Shown piece after piece: positions 1 through 9,560 of a DNA stretch of 64,000 nucleotides. A program made the translations under genes and the position numbers. The notes under the pieces are model-generated. The model was not told the origin of the DNA and searched no databases. It saw only the letters and a list, made by a program, of their open reading frames with translations. Source of the DNA: Endozoicomonas sp. SCSIO W0465 (GTDB taxonomy: Bacteria; Pseudomonadota; Gammaproteobacteria; Pseudomonadales; Endozoicomonadaceae); the NCBI RefSeq assembly GCF_023716865.1, contig NZ_CP092417.1:3512001-3576000 (forward strand), in the 5' to 3' direction. How positions within the stretch are numbered: position 1 is the first letter of the stretch; each line of letters begins with the position of its first letter.

Positions 1-2427
1 GGACGATTCTCGGTCAAGGTGCCTGCTGTTTACAAAACACCGGCTGATATTCTCTCTCAGCCGGTCAAAGCAGACGGCGACCGGGTCATTACCTTCGGTG
101 ATATTGCCAGCGTGCTCAGTACGTTTAAAGATGGTGGCGGTTACGCCAGAATGAACGGACAAAACAGTATTGCCCTGGAAATCAAGAAGCGCCCCGGGGA
201 AAACATCATTGAAACGGTAGGACTGGCAAAAGGCATTATTACCGAAGGCCAGAAACTGGCGCCCAAAACCCTGAAGGTTGACTACGTGGGTGATCAGTCA
301 GTCGATGTGGTGGATATGGTCAACGATCTGCAGAACAGTGTTCTGGCGGCCATCATTCTGGTGGTTACGGTCATTGTCGGGGCACTGGGCTTGCGCAGCG
401 CCGTATTGGCAGCCATTGCCATTCCCGGCTCTTTTCTGACCGGTATTTTGATCATCGCCATGATGGGCCTGACCATTAACATGGTGGTCCTGATCTCTCT
501 CATGATGGCCGTCGGCATGCTGGTTGATGGAGCCATTGTAGTCACCGAGTATGCTGACCGTAAAATGAGTGAGGGAGTTGTCCGTAAGCAGGCCTATCAG
601 GAAGCCTCGTTACGCATGGCATGGCCAATTATTGCCTCAACAGCAACCACGCTTGCCGCCTTTTTCCCGCTGATGTTCTGGCCGGGTATTATGGGTGAGA
701 TGATGATGTACCTGCCATTGACCCTGATTGCTACCCTCTCTGCATCTCTGGTGATGGCTCTGATTTTTATACCCACCATTGGCTCCCTTATTGGCAAGCC
801 CAGACGGCTCAGTGCATTGGAAAAGCGCTCTATCAGCGAAGCGGAAACCGGAGATTTACACAATGTTCCCGGTTGGACCGGGGTTTATATTCGCACGTTG
901 TCAAAAGCGATCCAACACCCGTTAACAATACTGTTCTCGGGTATGGCCATGGTAGCAGCCATTTACCTTGCCTTTATTACTTTTGGCAAAGGCTTTGAGT
1001 TCTTTCCTGATGTTGATACCAATAACATCATGGTCAAGGTGCGGGTGAACTCCAGCAACCTGTCCATTGATGAGAAGGATGAAATCCTGAGAAAGGTAGA
1101 AGCGATCCTGCTTCAGCAGCCAGAATTAGAAACACTGTACGCACGAACCGGGGATAACCAGGAAGTGGGGACAATCCGCCTGAATATGGTGGACTGGAAG
1201 TATCGCCGAAAAGCAGCACTGGTGGCAGAAGAGATTAAACAGAAACTTTCGCATTTCGCCGGACTCGATATCACCGTTGAACGAAGAAAAGATGGCCCTC
1301 CCCAGGGAAAACCTCTGGAGCTGGTCATCAGTGCCAATGACCTTGATATGCTGCACGAAACCGTTGGCAAGGTCAGAACGGTTCTCGCCGACATCGATGG
1401 CTTCACCAACCTGGAGGATGACGGCCCTACCCCCGGCTATGAATGGCGTATTGATGTCGACCGTGCTGGTGCTGCCCGTTACGGTGCTGATGTCAGCAGT
1501 GCCGGCGGCCTTGTCCGTCTGGTGACCTCTGGTTTAAGGGTCGGGAGTTATCGGCCGGATGACAGTAGTGATGAAGTGGACATTCGTATTCGTTTCCCTG
1601 TATCCGACCGCCACCTTGAGAGTATCGACCAGCTCCGGTTAATGACCCGGGCGGGCCTGGTACCGATCAACAATTTCACTACCCGGGAGATAGTCCCCAA
1701 GGTTGACAGCATCAAGCATCTGGATGGTAAACGAACCGTCAGTGTCGGTGCCAATCTGGCCGAAGGCATTCTCCTCAATGACCTGCTGCCCGAATTGAAA
1801 GCGCAGCTCGATACATTGGGTGTACCACAGGAAGTCAGCTTTACCATCAAAGGGCAGAATGAAGACCAACAGGAAAGCAGCCAGTTTCTGATCAAGGCAT
1901 TCGCCATTGCTCTGTTTGTGATGGCCATGATTCTGGTGACGCAGTTCAACAGTTTCTACCAGGCGTTCCTGATTATGTCGGCGGTGGTACTTTCTACCGG
2001 TGGTGTTTTGTTTGGATTACTGCTGGCAGGAAAACCCTTTGGTATTGTGATGTGTGGCATCGGGGTCATTTCACTGGCCGGCATTGTAGTGAACAATAAT
2101 ATCGTGCTGATTGATACCTATAATCTGTTGCGTAAACAGGGCATGAAAGCGGAAGAAGCCATTTTGCGAACCGGAGCCCAACGCCTTCGACCTGTGATGT
2201 TGACCACCATCACGACCATCCTGGGACTTCTGCCCATGGTGCTCTCCACCAATATTGATCTGTTCAATCATCGACTCGAGATTGGCGGTCCTACTGCCCA
2301 GTGGTGGAATCAGCTATCCACCTCCATTGCCGGAGGGTTGGCATTTGCCACCCTGTTGACACTGGTTCTAACCCCTTGCCTTCTGGTCATCGCTGGCCGA
2401 AGGCAGGATAGAAAGGTGGCTCAGTAA
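1..2427 (+). CDS. RND-family efflux pump permease, 3' part (5' end outside window)
   Basis: The frame is open from base 1, so the gene enters from the left edge; the GTG at 19 is internal. About 808 C-terminal residues remain of a protein that is normally 1000-1050 aa. Visible parts are the end of the porter domain, the TM2-TM6 block around bases 330-800, the second periplasmic porter half (about 1000-1850) and the last TM block (about 1890-2400). The proton-relay motif reads GMLVDGAIVVTE, with VDG where AcrB has VDD, as in metal-type RND pumps. The later helix carries GIVVNNNIVLIDT. It acts as the inner-membrane pump of a tripartite drug or metabolite exporter. The membrane-fusion partner would be expected upstream, out of view. 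The substrate cannot be told from sequence. Confidence 0.93.
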   Translation, partial: GRFSVKVPAVYKTPADILSQPVKADGDRVITFGDIASVLSTFKDGGGYARMNGQNSIALEIKKRPGENIIETVGLAKGIITEGQKLAPKTLKVDYVGDQSVDVVDMVNDLQNSVLAAIILVVTVIVGALGLRSAVLAAIAIPGSFLTGILIIAMMGLTINMVVLISLMMAVGMLVDGAIVVTEYADRKMSEGVVRKQAYQEASLRMAWPIIASTATTLAAFFPLMFWPGIMGEMMMYLPLTLIATLSASLVMALIFIPTIGSLIGKPRRLSALEKRSISEAETGDLHNVPGWTGVYIRTLSKAIQHPLTILFSGMAMVAAIYLAFITFGKGFEFFPDVDTNNIMVKVRVNSSNLSIDEKDEILRKVEAILLQQPELETLYARTGDNQEVGTIRLNMVDWKYRRKAALVAEEIKQKLSHFAGLDITVERRKDGPPQGKPLELVISANDLDMLHETVGKVRTVLADIDGFTNLEDDGPTPGYEWRIDVDRAGAARYGADVSSAGGLVRLVTSGLRVGSYRPDDSSDEVDIRIRFPVSDRHLESIDQLRLMTRAGLVPINNFTTREIVPKVDSIKHLDGKRTVSVGANLAEGILLNDLLPELKAQLDTLGVPQEVSFTIKGQNEDQQESSQFLIKAFAIALFVMAMILVTQFNSFYQAFLIMSAVVLSTGGVLFGLLLAGKPFGIVMCGIGVISLAGIVVNNNIVLIDTYNLLRKQGMKAEEAILRTGAQRLRPVMLTTITTILGLLPMVLSTNIDLFNHRLEIGGPTAQWWNQLSTSIAGGLAFATLLTLVLTPCLLVIAGRRQDRKVAQ

Positions 2428-2442
2428 ACCAGTCACAGCAAC

Positions 2443-2472
2443 TTCAGGCAGTAGTCTCTGCTATTGCCTGAA
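2443..2472. terminator. Bidirectional hairpin between convergent genes
   Basis: TTCAGGCA (2443-2450) is perfectly complementary to TGCCTGAA (2465-2472), with a 14-nt loop. It sits between the stop of the RND gene and the stop of the convergent MOSC gene, the expected place for a shared terminator. The T-rich tract is weak on both sides. Confidence 0.6.
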
Positions 2473-2477
2473 AACAC

Positions 2478-3272
2478 TTATTTCAAAATCGTGACCTTAT
2501 CCCCTATCCGGATAATCCCTTCCCGATCAGGAATAAGGTTCTGACCAAAAATAACACCCATCTCCGTTCGACGATATTGAGCCAGTGTAAACAGTGGTTC
2601 TCTCCCTTCTTTCTCTCCGGTTTCGGGGTTGATGGTTGTCATCACACACCGGGAACAGGGTTTGGCGACCCGAAAGGTGATATCACCGATCATAATCACT
2701 GACCAGGTATCTTCTTCATAGGGCTGATGACCATTGATGACGATATTGGGGCGGAAACGGGACATGGGCACTGCATTTGCCAGGCGTTGATTCAAATCAT
2801 CTAAAGATGTTTCATTGGTGAGAAGAAAGGGGAAACCGTCGGCAAAACTGGTGTGATCCTTCGGTGTTGAGTACCGGGCATCGGTTGGTCGTATTGACCG
2901 TTCCGGCTGATAAAACAGCCTGCATTTCATCTTCAGGAAATCACTGAACCACTGAGCAGCATTATCCCCGGCATCAAGAGCCTGACAATCGTCCTTCCAG
3001 ACCGTTACTGTCGAAGCATAAGTCCCCTCTTCCGGTATGGGTACATAGAGGTTCTCAGCAGCGGGCCGTGTAATTAATAATCCTCCATCCACGATGGAGG
3101 TGGCTATGGTTGCCAGGACTGGATATTGTCGCTGAGTGATAAACTTGCCATTTTCATCAGTCACCAGCCAGCGGCGATCATGTGCAAAACCTCTATGGGT
3201 TACAAGGGCACTTTCAAGGGAAATTGCGCTTGTTGATTTGATCGGATAGATCGCCAGCCTGGTTATTTGCAT
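2478..3272 (-). CDS. MOSC domain protein (YcbX-like, without ferredoxin domain)
   Basis: A 264-aa protein with an N-terminal MOSC beta-barrel domain (about residues 1-115; IYPIKS near the start and HDRRWLV) and a MOSC catalytic domain (about 120-264). The CSRC motif puts the conserved molybdenum-cofactor Cys at residue 209, followed by NPETGEKEGREPLFTL, as in YcbX. E. coli YcbX is about 369 aa and ends in a 2Fe-2S domain that is absent here, so electrons must come from a separate protein. The family handles Moco-dependent reduction of N-hydroxylated compounds; that role is inferred from homology. It faces away from tatD. Confidence 0.88.
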   Translation of the reverse strand: MQITRLAIYPIKSTSAISLESALVTHRGFAHDRRWLVTDENGKFITQRQYPVLATIATSIVDGGLLITRPAAENLYVPIPEEGTYASTVTVWKDDCQALDAGDNAAQWFSDFLKMKCRLFYQPERSIRPTDARYSTPKDHTSFADGFPFLLTNETSLDDLNQRLANAVPMSRFRPNIVINGHQPYEEDTWSVIMIGDITFRVAKPCSRCVMTTINPETGEKEGREPLFTLAQYRRTEMGVIFGQNLIPDREGIIRIGDKVTILK

Positions 3273-3401
3273 CAGCTCCTGCTCCTGTCGCTTCGTTGGT
3301 CAGGGTATTATTCGCCCATAAGGATAAGGCTATCGCTTGTTTATGAGAACAATGAGCAGCAAAATATCCTGCAAAATGTATTGGTTATCACAGGACTCTC
3401 A

Positions 3402-4232
3402 ATGACACTGCAGCTGGTTGATATAGGCGTTAACCTCAGTGATAAGGCTTTTGACAAAGACCGTGACGAGGTCATCAGTCGAGCTGTAGAGCACGGAGTA
3501 ACAACAATGATCCTCACTGGCACCTCCCTGGCAGAGTCACAGGAGGTACTGGATCTGGCCCGAAACTACCCTGGCCTATGCTTTTCTACCGCAGGTATCC
3601 ACCCGCATGGAGCCAAAGGCGCAAATGCCCATACCTTCAGGGAGCTAAAAGCTTTATTCAGTGAGCCAGAGGTGGTTGCAGTTGGTGAAACCGGTCTGGA
3701 TTTTAACCGTGACTTTTCTCCCCGGCCGGTTCAGGAGAAAGTATTTGAGCAGCAGTTGGAGCTGGCTATAGAGTGCGGTCTGCCCCTGTTCTGCCATGAA
3801 AGAGAGGCTTCAGAACGCTTTGCTGACATCATCAAAAACTATCGTGACCAGGTCAGCAAGCTGGTTGTACACTGCTTTACAGCCGATAAGAAAGCCCTGT
3901 ATCGATATCTGGACCTGGACTGCCATATTGGCATGACCGGATGGATCTGTGATGAACGACGGGGAACCCACCTTCACCCGCTGGTAAAGGATATTCCGGT
4001 AAATCGATTGATGGTGGAAACCGATTCACCATGGCTACTGCCAAGATCATTGACGAAAAAGCCGAAAAGCCGGAGAAATGAACCGGCCTTTCTTAGTGAG
4101 GTTGTTCAGATGATTGCCACGCACACCGGGCTTTCCCCGGAACAGATTGCCCGGCAAACCAGAGAGACATCACTGGCATTCTTTAATCTTACGGCTCATC
4201 ATCATGGCCTTCAGGGTCAAGATGAACAATAA
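3402..4232 (+). CDS. tatD: TatD family metal-dependent hydrolase/DNase
   Basis: A 276-aa TIM-barrel hydrolase. The metal-binding landmarks are present in order: DIGVNL at the N-terminus, AGIHPHGA, GETGLD, FCHERE, VVHCFTA and VETDSPWLLP. Family members are 3'-5' exonucleases acting on DNA and RNA damage products. The start is placed at the ATG at 3402, preceded by AGGA at 3392. The frame is open 45 codons further upstream but that stretch has no family similarity. The last 44 bases overlap the 3' end of the convergent fieF-like gene. Confidence 0.92.
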   Translation: MTLQLVDIGVNLSDKAFDKDRDEVISRAVEHGVTTMILTGTSLAESQEVLDLARNYPGLCFSTAGIHPHGAKGANAHTFRELKALFSEPEVVAVGETGLDFNRDFSPRPVQEKVFEQQLELAIECGLPLFCHEREASERFADIIKNYRDQVSKLVVHCFTADKKALYRYLDLDCHIGMTGWICDERRGTHLHPLVKDIPVNRLMVETDSPWLLPRSLTKKPKSRRNEPAFLSEVVQMIATHTGLSPEQIARQTRETSLAFFNLTAHHHGLQGQDEQ

Positions 4233-5184
4233 CATCCGCATCGGGCAGGTATTCAAGTACTGCTCGCTTTGCCTGCACCCCCAGTTCGTGGGCATAGATC
4301 AGCGGCGTATTTGGTTCAAGGTCAAGATGCATCTGAATAAACGGTATTGAGCCTGACACCCGGGTCCTGACGTCATGAATACCCAGGACCCCGTCTACAG
4401 AGAGGGCTCGCCGCTCGATTTCCTGAAGTTCTTTCTCTGGCAGCGCCTGATCCATCAATTGCTGGATCGCTTCCCAGGCAAGGCTTCTGACACTGAACAG
4501 CATATAACCGCCAATCAGCAAAGCAAGAATATTGTCCACTTGATGATAGCCATAGCTAGTCCCTATTAGGGCCGCCAGCACCATAATATTGGTCAGAAGA
4601 TCCACTTGATAATGAAGTGAATCAGACTTTATCGCTGCTGAGTTGGTTTTTCGGATGACATAGCGCTGAATGGACAACAGTATCAGGGTGGCGATGATCG
4701 AAAAGACCATAACCATGATACCTGCGCTTTCATTATCCAGCACAACATCTTCACCCGTTATCCGGTCAAGAGTGTTAAGTACCAGTACAATCGCCGAGCC
4801 GCCAATAAAGGCTGACTGAGCCAATACGGCAAGCTGCTCAGCCTTCCCATGGCCAAAATGATGATCTTCATCCGGCGGCGCAATGGCAATCCTGACGGCA
4901 AATAAGGTAATCAGGGAGGCCAGAATATCCATCGTGGAATCCAGCAAAGTAGCCAGCAGACTCATGGAACCGGTCATAAACCAGGCCATGAGCTTAGCGA
5001 TGATCAGAATGCTTGCAGTGGCAACCGAAGCGTAGGTTGCTTGCTTGAGTAGCCGGTTTTTGTCTTCAGTCACATTCTTTCCAGATTTTTTTTCAGACTG
5101 TTTTCCAGAGAAGCTGTCATCAGGCTCAGACGTTGCCTTCTGTTGACGGGACTCTCGTCTTTGAGCCAGAGCGTGGTTAATCAT
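4189..5184 (-). CDS. fieF: Cation diffusion facilitator, FieF-like (Fe2+/Zn2+ efflux)
   Basis: A 331-aa CDF transporter with six TM segments and a cytoplasmic C-terminal metal-sensing domain. The TM2 site motif LLDSTMDIL and the HHFGHGKAEQLA loop are those of FieF, and the C-terminal region keeps a DVRTRVSG-type fold. It exports divalent iron or zinc against protons from the inner membrane. The ATG at 5184 follows AGGG with 5-nt spacing; the open frame continues to a TTG at 5205. The N-terminus has about 45 extra charged residues compared with E. coli FieF. The gene ends inside tatD on the other strand. Confidence 0.9.
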   Translation of the reverse strand: MINHALAQRRESRQQKATSEPDDSFSGKQSEKKSGKNVTEDKNRLLKQATYASVATASILIIAKLMAWFMTGSMSLLATLLDSTMDILASLITLFAVRIAIAPPDEDHHFGHGKAEQLAVLAQSAFIGGSAIVLVLNTLDRITGEDVVLDNESAGIMVMVFSIIATLILLSIQRYVIRKTNSAAIKSDSLHYQVDLLTNIMVLAALIGTSYGYHQVDNILALLIGGYMLFSVRSLAWEAIQQLMDQALPEKELQEIERRALSVDGVLGIHDVRTRVSGSIPFIQMHLDLEPNTPLIYAHELGVQAKRAVLEYLPDADVIVHLDPEGHDDEP

Positions 5185-5222
5185 GCGATCCCTGCCAATT
5201 AACAACCGTCGATCATTCTATC

Positions 5223-5471
5223 CTATCCTGAAACGTCTTGTATCAGCCAGTCATTCAACGCCACAGCGGTAAATGGCCATCCAAGTTCCCTGCCCCCTTC
5301 TGTAGCGATGACGGGAATCCTGACGCCATAGCGATCAACCAGAAAGTCATCCTCACTTATTTCTACTGCCACCCATCGACAGATCTGCTGATTTTGTAAA
5401 AGATTCAGCATTTCTTCAGCCTCTTCACAAAGATGACATCCGGAAGTGGTATATAAAGTCAGTTGAAGCAT
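5223..5471 (-). CDS. Glutaredoxin-like protein (DUF836 type)
   Basis: An 82-aa single-domain thioredoxin-fold protein. The redox motif CHLC lies at residues 12-15 (TTSGCHLCEEA) and the cis-Pro loop reads RIPVIA. Length and motif match the short DUF836 glutaredoxin-like family rather than Grx1-3. The redox partner is unknown. It is transcribed in the same direction as fieF, 38 bp upstream of it, so the two may be co-transcribed. Confidence 0.85.
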   Translation of the reverse strand: MLQLTLYTTSGCHLCEEAEEMLNLLQNQQICRWVAVEISEDDFLVDRYGVRIPVIATEGGRELGWPFTAVALNDWLIQDVSG

Positions 5472-5607
5472 AAACTATCCCCTAAAAAGCGAATCTATCA
5501 TAGCGATAAATAACCATAGAGTGAGTAAAGATTATGTAGATATAACTACAATACAGTGTTTTTGCTTATACTCTTATCGGGTACTAATAAATTCAGCTGG
5601 CGATCCC

Positions 5608-7575
5608 ATGGACTTTACATTTTTTAATCAACTTATGCTTATTCTGGCTCTGTCAGCGGTCACTATTGCCTTTTTTAAACGGTTCCAACTGCCTGAAAGT
5701 CTTGGCTATTTATTTGTGGGCATCATTCTTGGGCCGACAACCTCGGGACTGATACAGCAGGATTTTGATATTGCCCTGCTGGCCGAAATTGGCGTGGTTT
5801 TTCTCCTCTTTACACTCGGTCTCGAATTCTCGATGAAAACCATTATGGCCATGAAAAAGGAGGTGTTTGGCTTTGGTGGACTGCAGGTACTACTGACAGG
5901 CATTGGGATTTTTGCGGGTTTGATCGCCTTTGATTTCGCAGTACTCACATCACTTGTCTGTGCATCAGCACTGGCTCTCTCCTCCACAGCGATTGTGTCT
6001 AAAGAACTCACCCAGAGCAATGAAATACGTTCCCGTCAGGGGCAGCTGGCAATCGGAGTTCTTCTTTTTCAGGATATTGCTGCCGTTGTCTTCCTGATTA
6101 TGATCCCCGCCCTGATTGGTGGAGGGAGTGGTTCCATCGCATCCTCTCTTGGATTTGCTTTTGCTGAAGGTGTTGTGTTTGTAGTGATCATGCTGGCAAT
6201 CGGCAAGTGGGTTCTGCCACTTATTTTCCACGAGGTTGCCAAGGCCAGGTCTGAAGAACTGTTTGTTCTTATGGCACTGGTTATTGCCCTGATGGCCGCC
6301 TGGTTGTCTCATGCAATGGATCTTTCCATGGCTCTGGGGGGATTTGTAGCCGGCATGATGATGGGCGAGAGTCACTACAAGCACCAGGTTGAAGCAGATA
6401 TCAAGCCATTTCGTGATGTGCTCCTTGGGCTGTTTTTCGTCTCAGTGGGCTTAATGCTGGATATGAACGTTCTGGCAACGTTCTGGAAAGAGATTCTTCT
6501 CGGTACTGTGGCACTGATCGTCTTTAAGTTCCTGGTGATTTATACCCTGGCCAGAACTTTTGCGGAAACCAAGAATATCTCTCTTAGAGCCAGCTTGTCA
6601 CTGGCACAGGGTGGCGAGTTCTGTTTTGCGCTGGTTGCCCTGGCATCACAATATGGCGAAAGTGGCGGCAACCTGACCTCTGTTGTTCTCGCGGTTACTA
6701 TCCTGTCGATGATCATTGCCCCACTTCTTATCAGGAACAGCAATGCCATTGTCAAGCTGGTCAAGTTCGATAAATCTGAACAGAGCATTCACCGGGTGAA
6801 AGAAGAGGAAGTCCGCAAGCAAACTGCGCATATACATCATCATACCCTGATCTGTGGTTATGGCCGTGTAGGGCAAACCATTGCCCGTTTCTTGACTCAG
6901 GAAAACAAAGCTTATGTTGCTATTGATGATGATCCTCTCCATGTTCACGAAGCCGGACTTGCCGGAGATCCGGTCTTCTTTGGAGATTGCCGTAAGTTAG
7001 AGCTGCTCATGGCGGTTGGTTTGGAGCGAGCAAGTCAGGTGGTCATCTGTATCGATCGTTCCGACAATGCTCTGAAAATATTACAGGCTGTGCGACAACA
7101 ATTTCCTCAGGTTCCTGTTCTTGTGCGTACACGGGATGATAGTCAGTCTGATGAATTGAAAAAAGCCGGAGCAACGGTGGTTATTCCGGAAGTGCTCGAA
7201 TCAAGCCTGGTTATTGTTAAACACGCCTTATTGATGCTGGGCATGAATCCTGCCCATGTACGTCAAAGAGTCCATGAGGCCAGGACAAAAGGGTATGAAA
7301 TCCTGAACGGCTTTTATCCGGGCATCAGTGATTATCTTATGGAAAATGACAAGAAAACTTATCGCCATGCCGTTACCCTGAGCAAACATTGTGCGGCTGA
7401 TCAGAAAACCATCGAGTCTCTTGATTTTAAGGGAACTGACGTATCAATTGTTGAGGTTCGTCGCAAAAATATGGTCTTACAACCCCAAGCCAGAATGATA
7501 TTGAATGCCGGTGATATTGTTGTTTTAACGGGAAGTAATAGCGATATTTCTCACATTGAGAAACTTTTTGACTAA
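5608..7575 (+). CDS. CPA2 monovalent cation:proton antiporter with RCK domain (KefB/KefC type)
   Basis: A 655-aa protein. The N-terminal antiporter domain has about 12 hydrophobic helices (residues about 5-385). A TrkA-N/RCK nucleotide-binding domain starts near residue 410 with the Rossmann motif CGYGRVGQ, and a TrkA-C domain fills the end (FKGTDVSIVEV to the C-terminus). It exchanges K+ or Na+ for H+ under nucleotide or thiol control. The ATG at 5608 is chosen because the following residues (MDFTFFNQL) match the family. The frame is open back to a GTG at 5521. Confidence 0.9.
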   Translation: MDFTFFNQLMLILALSAVTIAFFKRFQLPESLGYLFVGIILGPTTSGLIQQDFDIALLAEIGVVFLLFTLGLEFSMKTIMAMKKEVFGFGGLQVLLTGIGIFAGLIAFDFAVLTSLVCASALALSSTAIVSKELTQSNEIRSRQGQLAIGVLLFQDIAAVVFLIMIPALIGGGSGSIASSLGFAFAEGVVFVVIMLAIGKWVLPLIFHEVAKARSEELFVLMALVIALMAAWLSHAMDLSMALGGFVAGMMMGESHYKHQVEADIKPFRDVLLGLFFVSVGLMLDMNVLATFWKEILLGTVALIVFKFLVIYTLARTFAETKNISLRASLSLAQGGEFCFALVALASQYGESGGNLTSVVLAVTILSMIIAPLLIRNSNAIVKLVKFDKSEQSIHRVKEEEVRKQTAHIHHHTLICGYGRVGQTIARFLTQENKAYVAIDDDPLHVHEAGLAGDPVFFGDCRKLELLMAVGLERASQVVICIDRSDNALKILQAVRQQFPQVPVLVRTRDDSQSDELKKAGATVVIPEVLESSLVIVKHALLMLGMNPAHVRQRVHEARTKGYEILNGFYPGISDYLMENDKKTYRHAVTLSKHCAADQKTIESLDFKGTDVSIVEVRRKNMVLQPQARMILNAGDIVVLTGSNSDISHIEKLFD

Positions 7576-7702
7576 TTTATTGACTAATAATAAGGATAAA
7601 ACATTTATATTAACCGGACTGTTTTGGGCAAAAAGCTAGCTCGAAATACTCTGCCTTAGAGTCAAATGGCAATGGAATGCCCTCCTATTCTGGATGGTAG
7701 GT

Positions 7703-9304
7703 ATGCCAAAAATAACGTTGTCTGATTACCGCTTCAGCTATTTCCGATCATTCCTGTTTACCTGTTTGTTGCTGATAATTTTCATGTTGTGCAACGCTTC
7801 ACTGGTTTATTCATTTCATGAAGATCAGGTTCTCATACTATCACCAGAAATGAATCAGGATTTAGAAATAACTAATCCAGATCTGCAGGAAGTCACAATT
7901 ACTTTAGACACCAAAGCTCTTGAGAAAGATCTTCAGGGTAGGATTCCTGTACAGCTTATTTTAGATAACGACAGATTAACATTTGAAAATGGTGAGCAAC
8001 AGATATTATGGAATAATCAGATAAATATACTGGAACATGGGCAAATCAATACTGCGAATAATGACTCATTCATATATATCAAACTTAGCCCGGACCCAGG
8101 TCATCTTGATAAGAATGTAAAAATTACCATAAGAAAAGAAAAGGATCTTTCCAGGCTGTCAGCAATGGCTGCATTTTTTCCTCAAATCCTTCCGATTATC
8201 CTGATGGATGAAGTTAAATTTGGTCCGAAGCCAGTAATTTTCTATGAAGCACTGATGAGATGGAATTATAGAATACTGGGAGGCGATATTACTAAATCGA
8301 TTCGAAATCTTGTCCTCAGCCAAACGTTTGGCGACCAAAAAACTTTAGCAGCACAATGTTCAGCAGATTTTATCGAAGGGTTTCTTCTCTTTGAGTCTGC
8401 AAATTACGGAGAGAATGCTTCATCTACCAAGACAAAAATCCAAACATTTCGAACGTATGTCATGGGCGCACCTTTCAAGAGACTGATGGACTGTATGTCA
8501 ACCGTGTTATCATCAACATTGTCTGAGATTCAGGAAAGTCAAATCGGTGATGAGTGGTATTATTTGAAAAATATGAACAAAGTATCAATCAATGGTCTAT
8601 CAAAAATTATGGTCGGCTATGGATTTAACACATTTGCTTTTGAAGCTGGAGACTTCTTTAAGTTAGTGAAAAAAAACATTGGTTTTTCTAATGCTACTAA
8701 TGATCTTGCCTTGCAAACGGAACTGGACCGATCAATCATAAAAGCGGTCCAATACACCCTTCAATCAGGGTATGAAGAGTTCTTTAAAGGCCAACTCCAA
8801 TATCACCATTTCAATGAGCGCTACGCTCTGCCTCTGGCCACGGGTGCTGGTATTATTGAAATCCTGTTGAGGCTTTATGGCCAACAGGGTATGGCAGGTC
8901 GCGACCAAACCCATCAGGTAAATTCTTTGACCAAGCGTGCCGAAGCAATTAGTGTCTCAATCAATAAAGCCCTGCCGCTGTCCGAGTTATCTGATCATCA
9001 GCTGCTAATGCTGGGTGTTACAATACCTGCTGTTCTTTATGGTACCTTTAAAATAGCTAATGTTGCTGCTGGCTATGATGTGTCATCTCCCGTTTTTAAA
9101 CTATTCGATAGCGCCTATGAAGGAATGGTCCTGGGTGCTGCTACTCAGTTGATCTCACCCGTTCTTCAGAGATATGGCATTCTGGCTGCACACGCTATAC
9201 AGAAGCCAATTCTTCAATATATGAATGCAGAGCCAGGAGGCTGGTCTGAATTTTTCCTGGCGGATACAATTCGTTATCGTATAGATGTATTAACTGAAGA
9301 TTAA
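7703..9304 (+). CDS. Exported protein of unknown family, copy 1 of a tandem pair
   Basis: I do not recognise the family. The 533-aa product begins with basic residues and a long hydrophobic segment (FLFTCLLLIIFMLCNASLVYS), a signal peptide or anchor. A beta-like N-terminal third (about residues 35-155) is followed by a mostly helical part with several apolar stretches. Landmarks shared with the next gene are RWNY, SIRNL, AQCSADF(I/V)EGF, MVGYGFN and a YALPLATGAG/YALATGVG block. The ATG at 7703 has GGATGG five bases upstream; an ATG at 7694 is possible. The gene is closely followed by its paralogue, which suggests local duplication. No enzyme motif is visible. Confidence 0.7.
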   Translation: MPKITLSDYRFSYFRSFLFTCLLLIIFMLCNASLVYSFHEDQVLILSPEMNQDLEITNPDLQEVTITLDTKALEKDLQGRIPVQLILDNDRLTFENGEQQILWNNQINILEHGQINTANNDSFIYIKLSPDPGHLDKNVKITIRKEKDLSRLSAMAAFFPQILPIILMDEVKFGPKPVIFYEALMRWNYRILGGDITKSIRNLVLSQTFGDQKTLAAQCSADFIEGFLLFESANYGENASSTKTKIQTFRTYVMGAPFKRLMDCMSTVLSSTLSEIQESQIGDEWYYLKNMNKVSINGLSKIMVGYGFNTFAFEAGDFFKLVKKNIGFSNATNDLALQTELDRSIIKAVQYTLQSGYEEFFKGQLQYHHFNERYALPLATGAGIIEILLRLYGQQGMAGRDQTHQVNSLTKRAEAISVSINKALPLSELSDHQLLMLGVTIPAVLYGTFKIANVAAGYDVSSPVFKLFDSAYEGMVLGAATQLISPVLQRYGILAAHAIQKPILQYMNAEPGGWSEFFLADTIRYRIDVLTED

Positions 9305-9560
9305 CCACTTCACCCAGACACGAACATTGATTAATGGGGAAGCAATTCCAAACATCTTTATATAAGAATTAATTAATGTTTTCATGAAAAATACAAAAGA
9401 AATAAAAAAATAAAATATATCTCAATTGATTATGATAAAAAAACACTGAATTCGTTTAAAATTTATAAGATTTTTCTTATTAAGAGTGATAATTACCTTA
9501 AAACGAATTGTTTCAGGTTTTGCTGCGGTAAAGGATAGGCTGATACTGAGGTATTTAAAA

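Noticed and set aside
4189..4232. tatD/fieF overlap as a regulatory antisense device
   Set aside because: A 44-bp convergent overlap is common and nothing else points to regulation.
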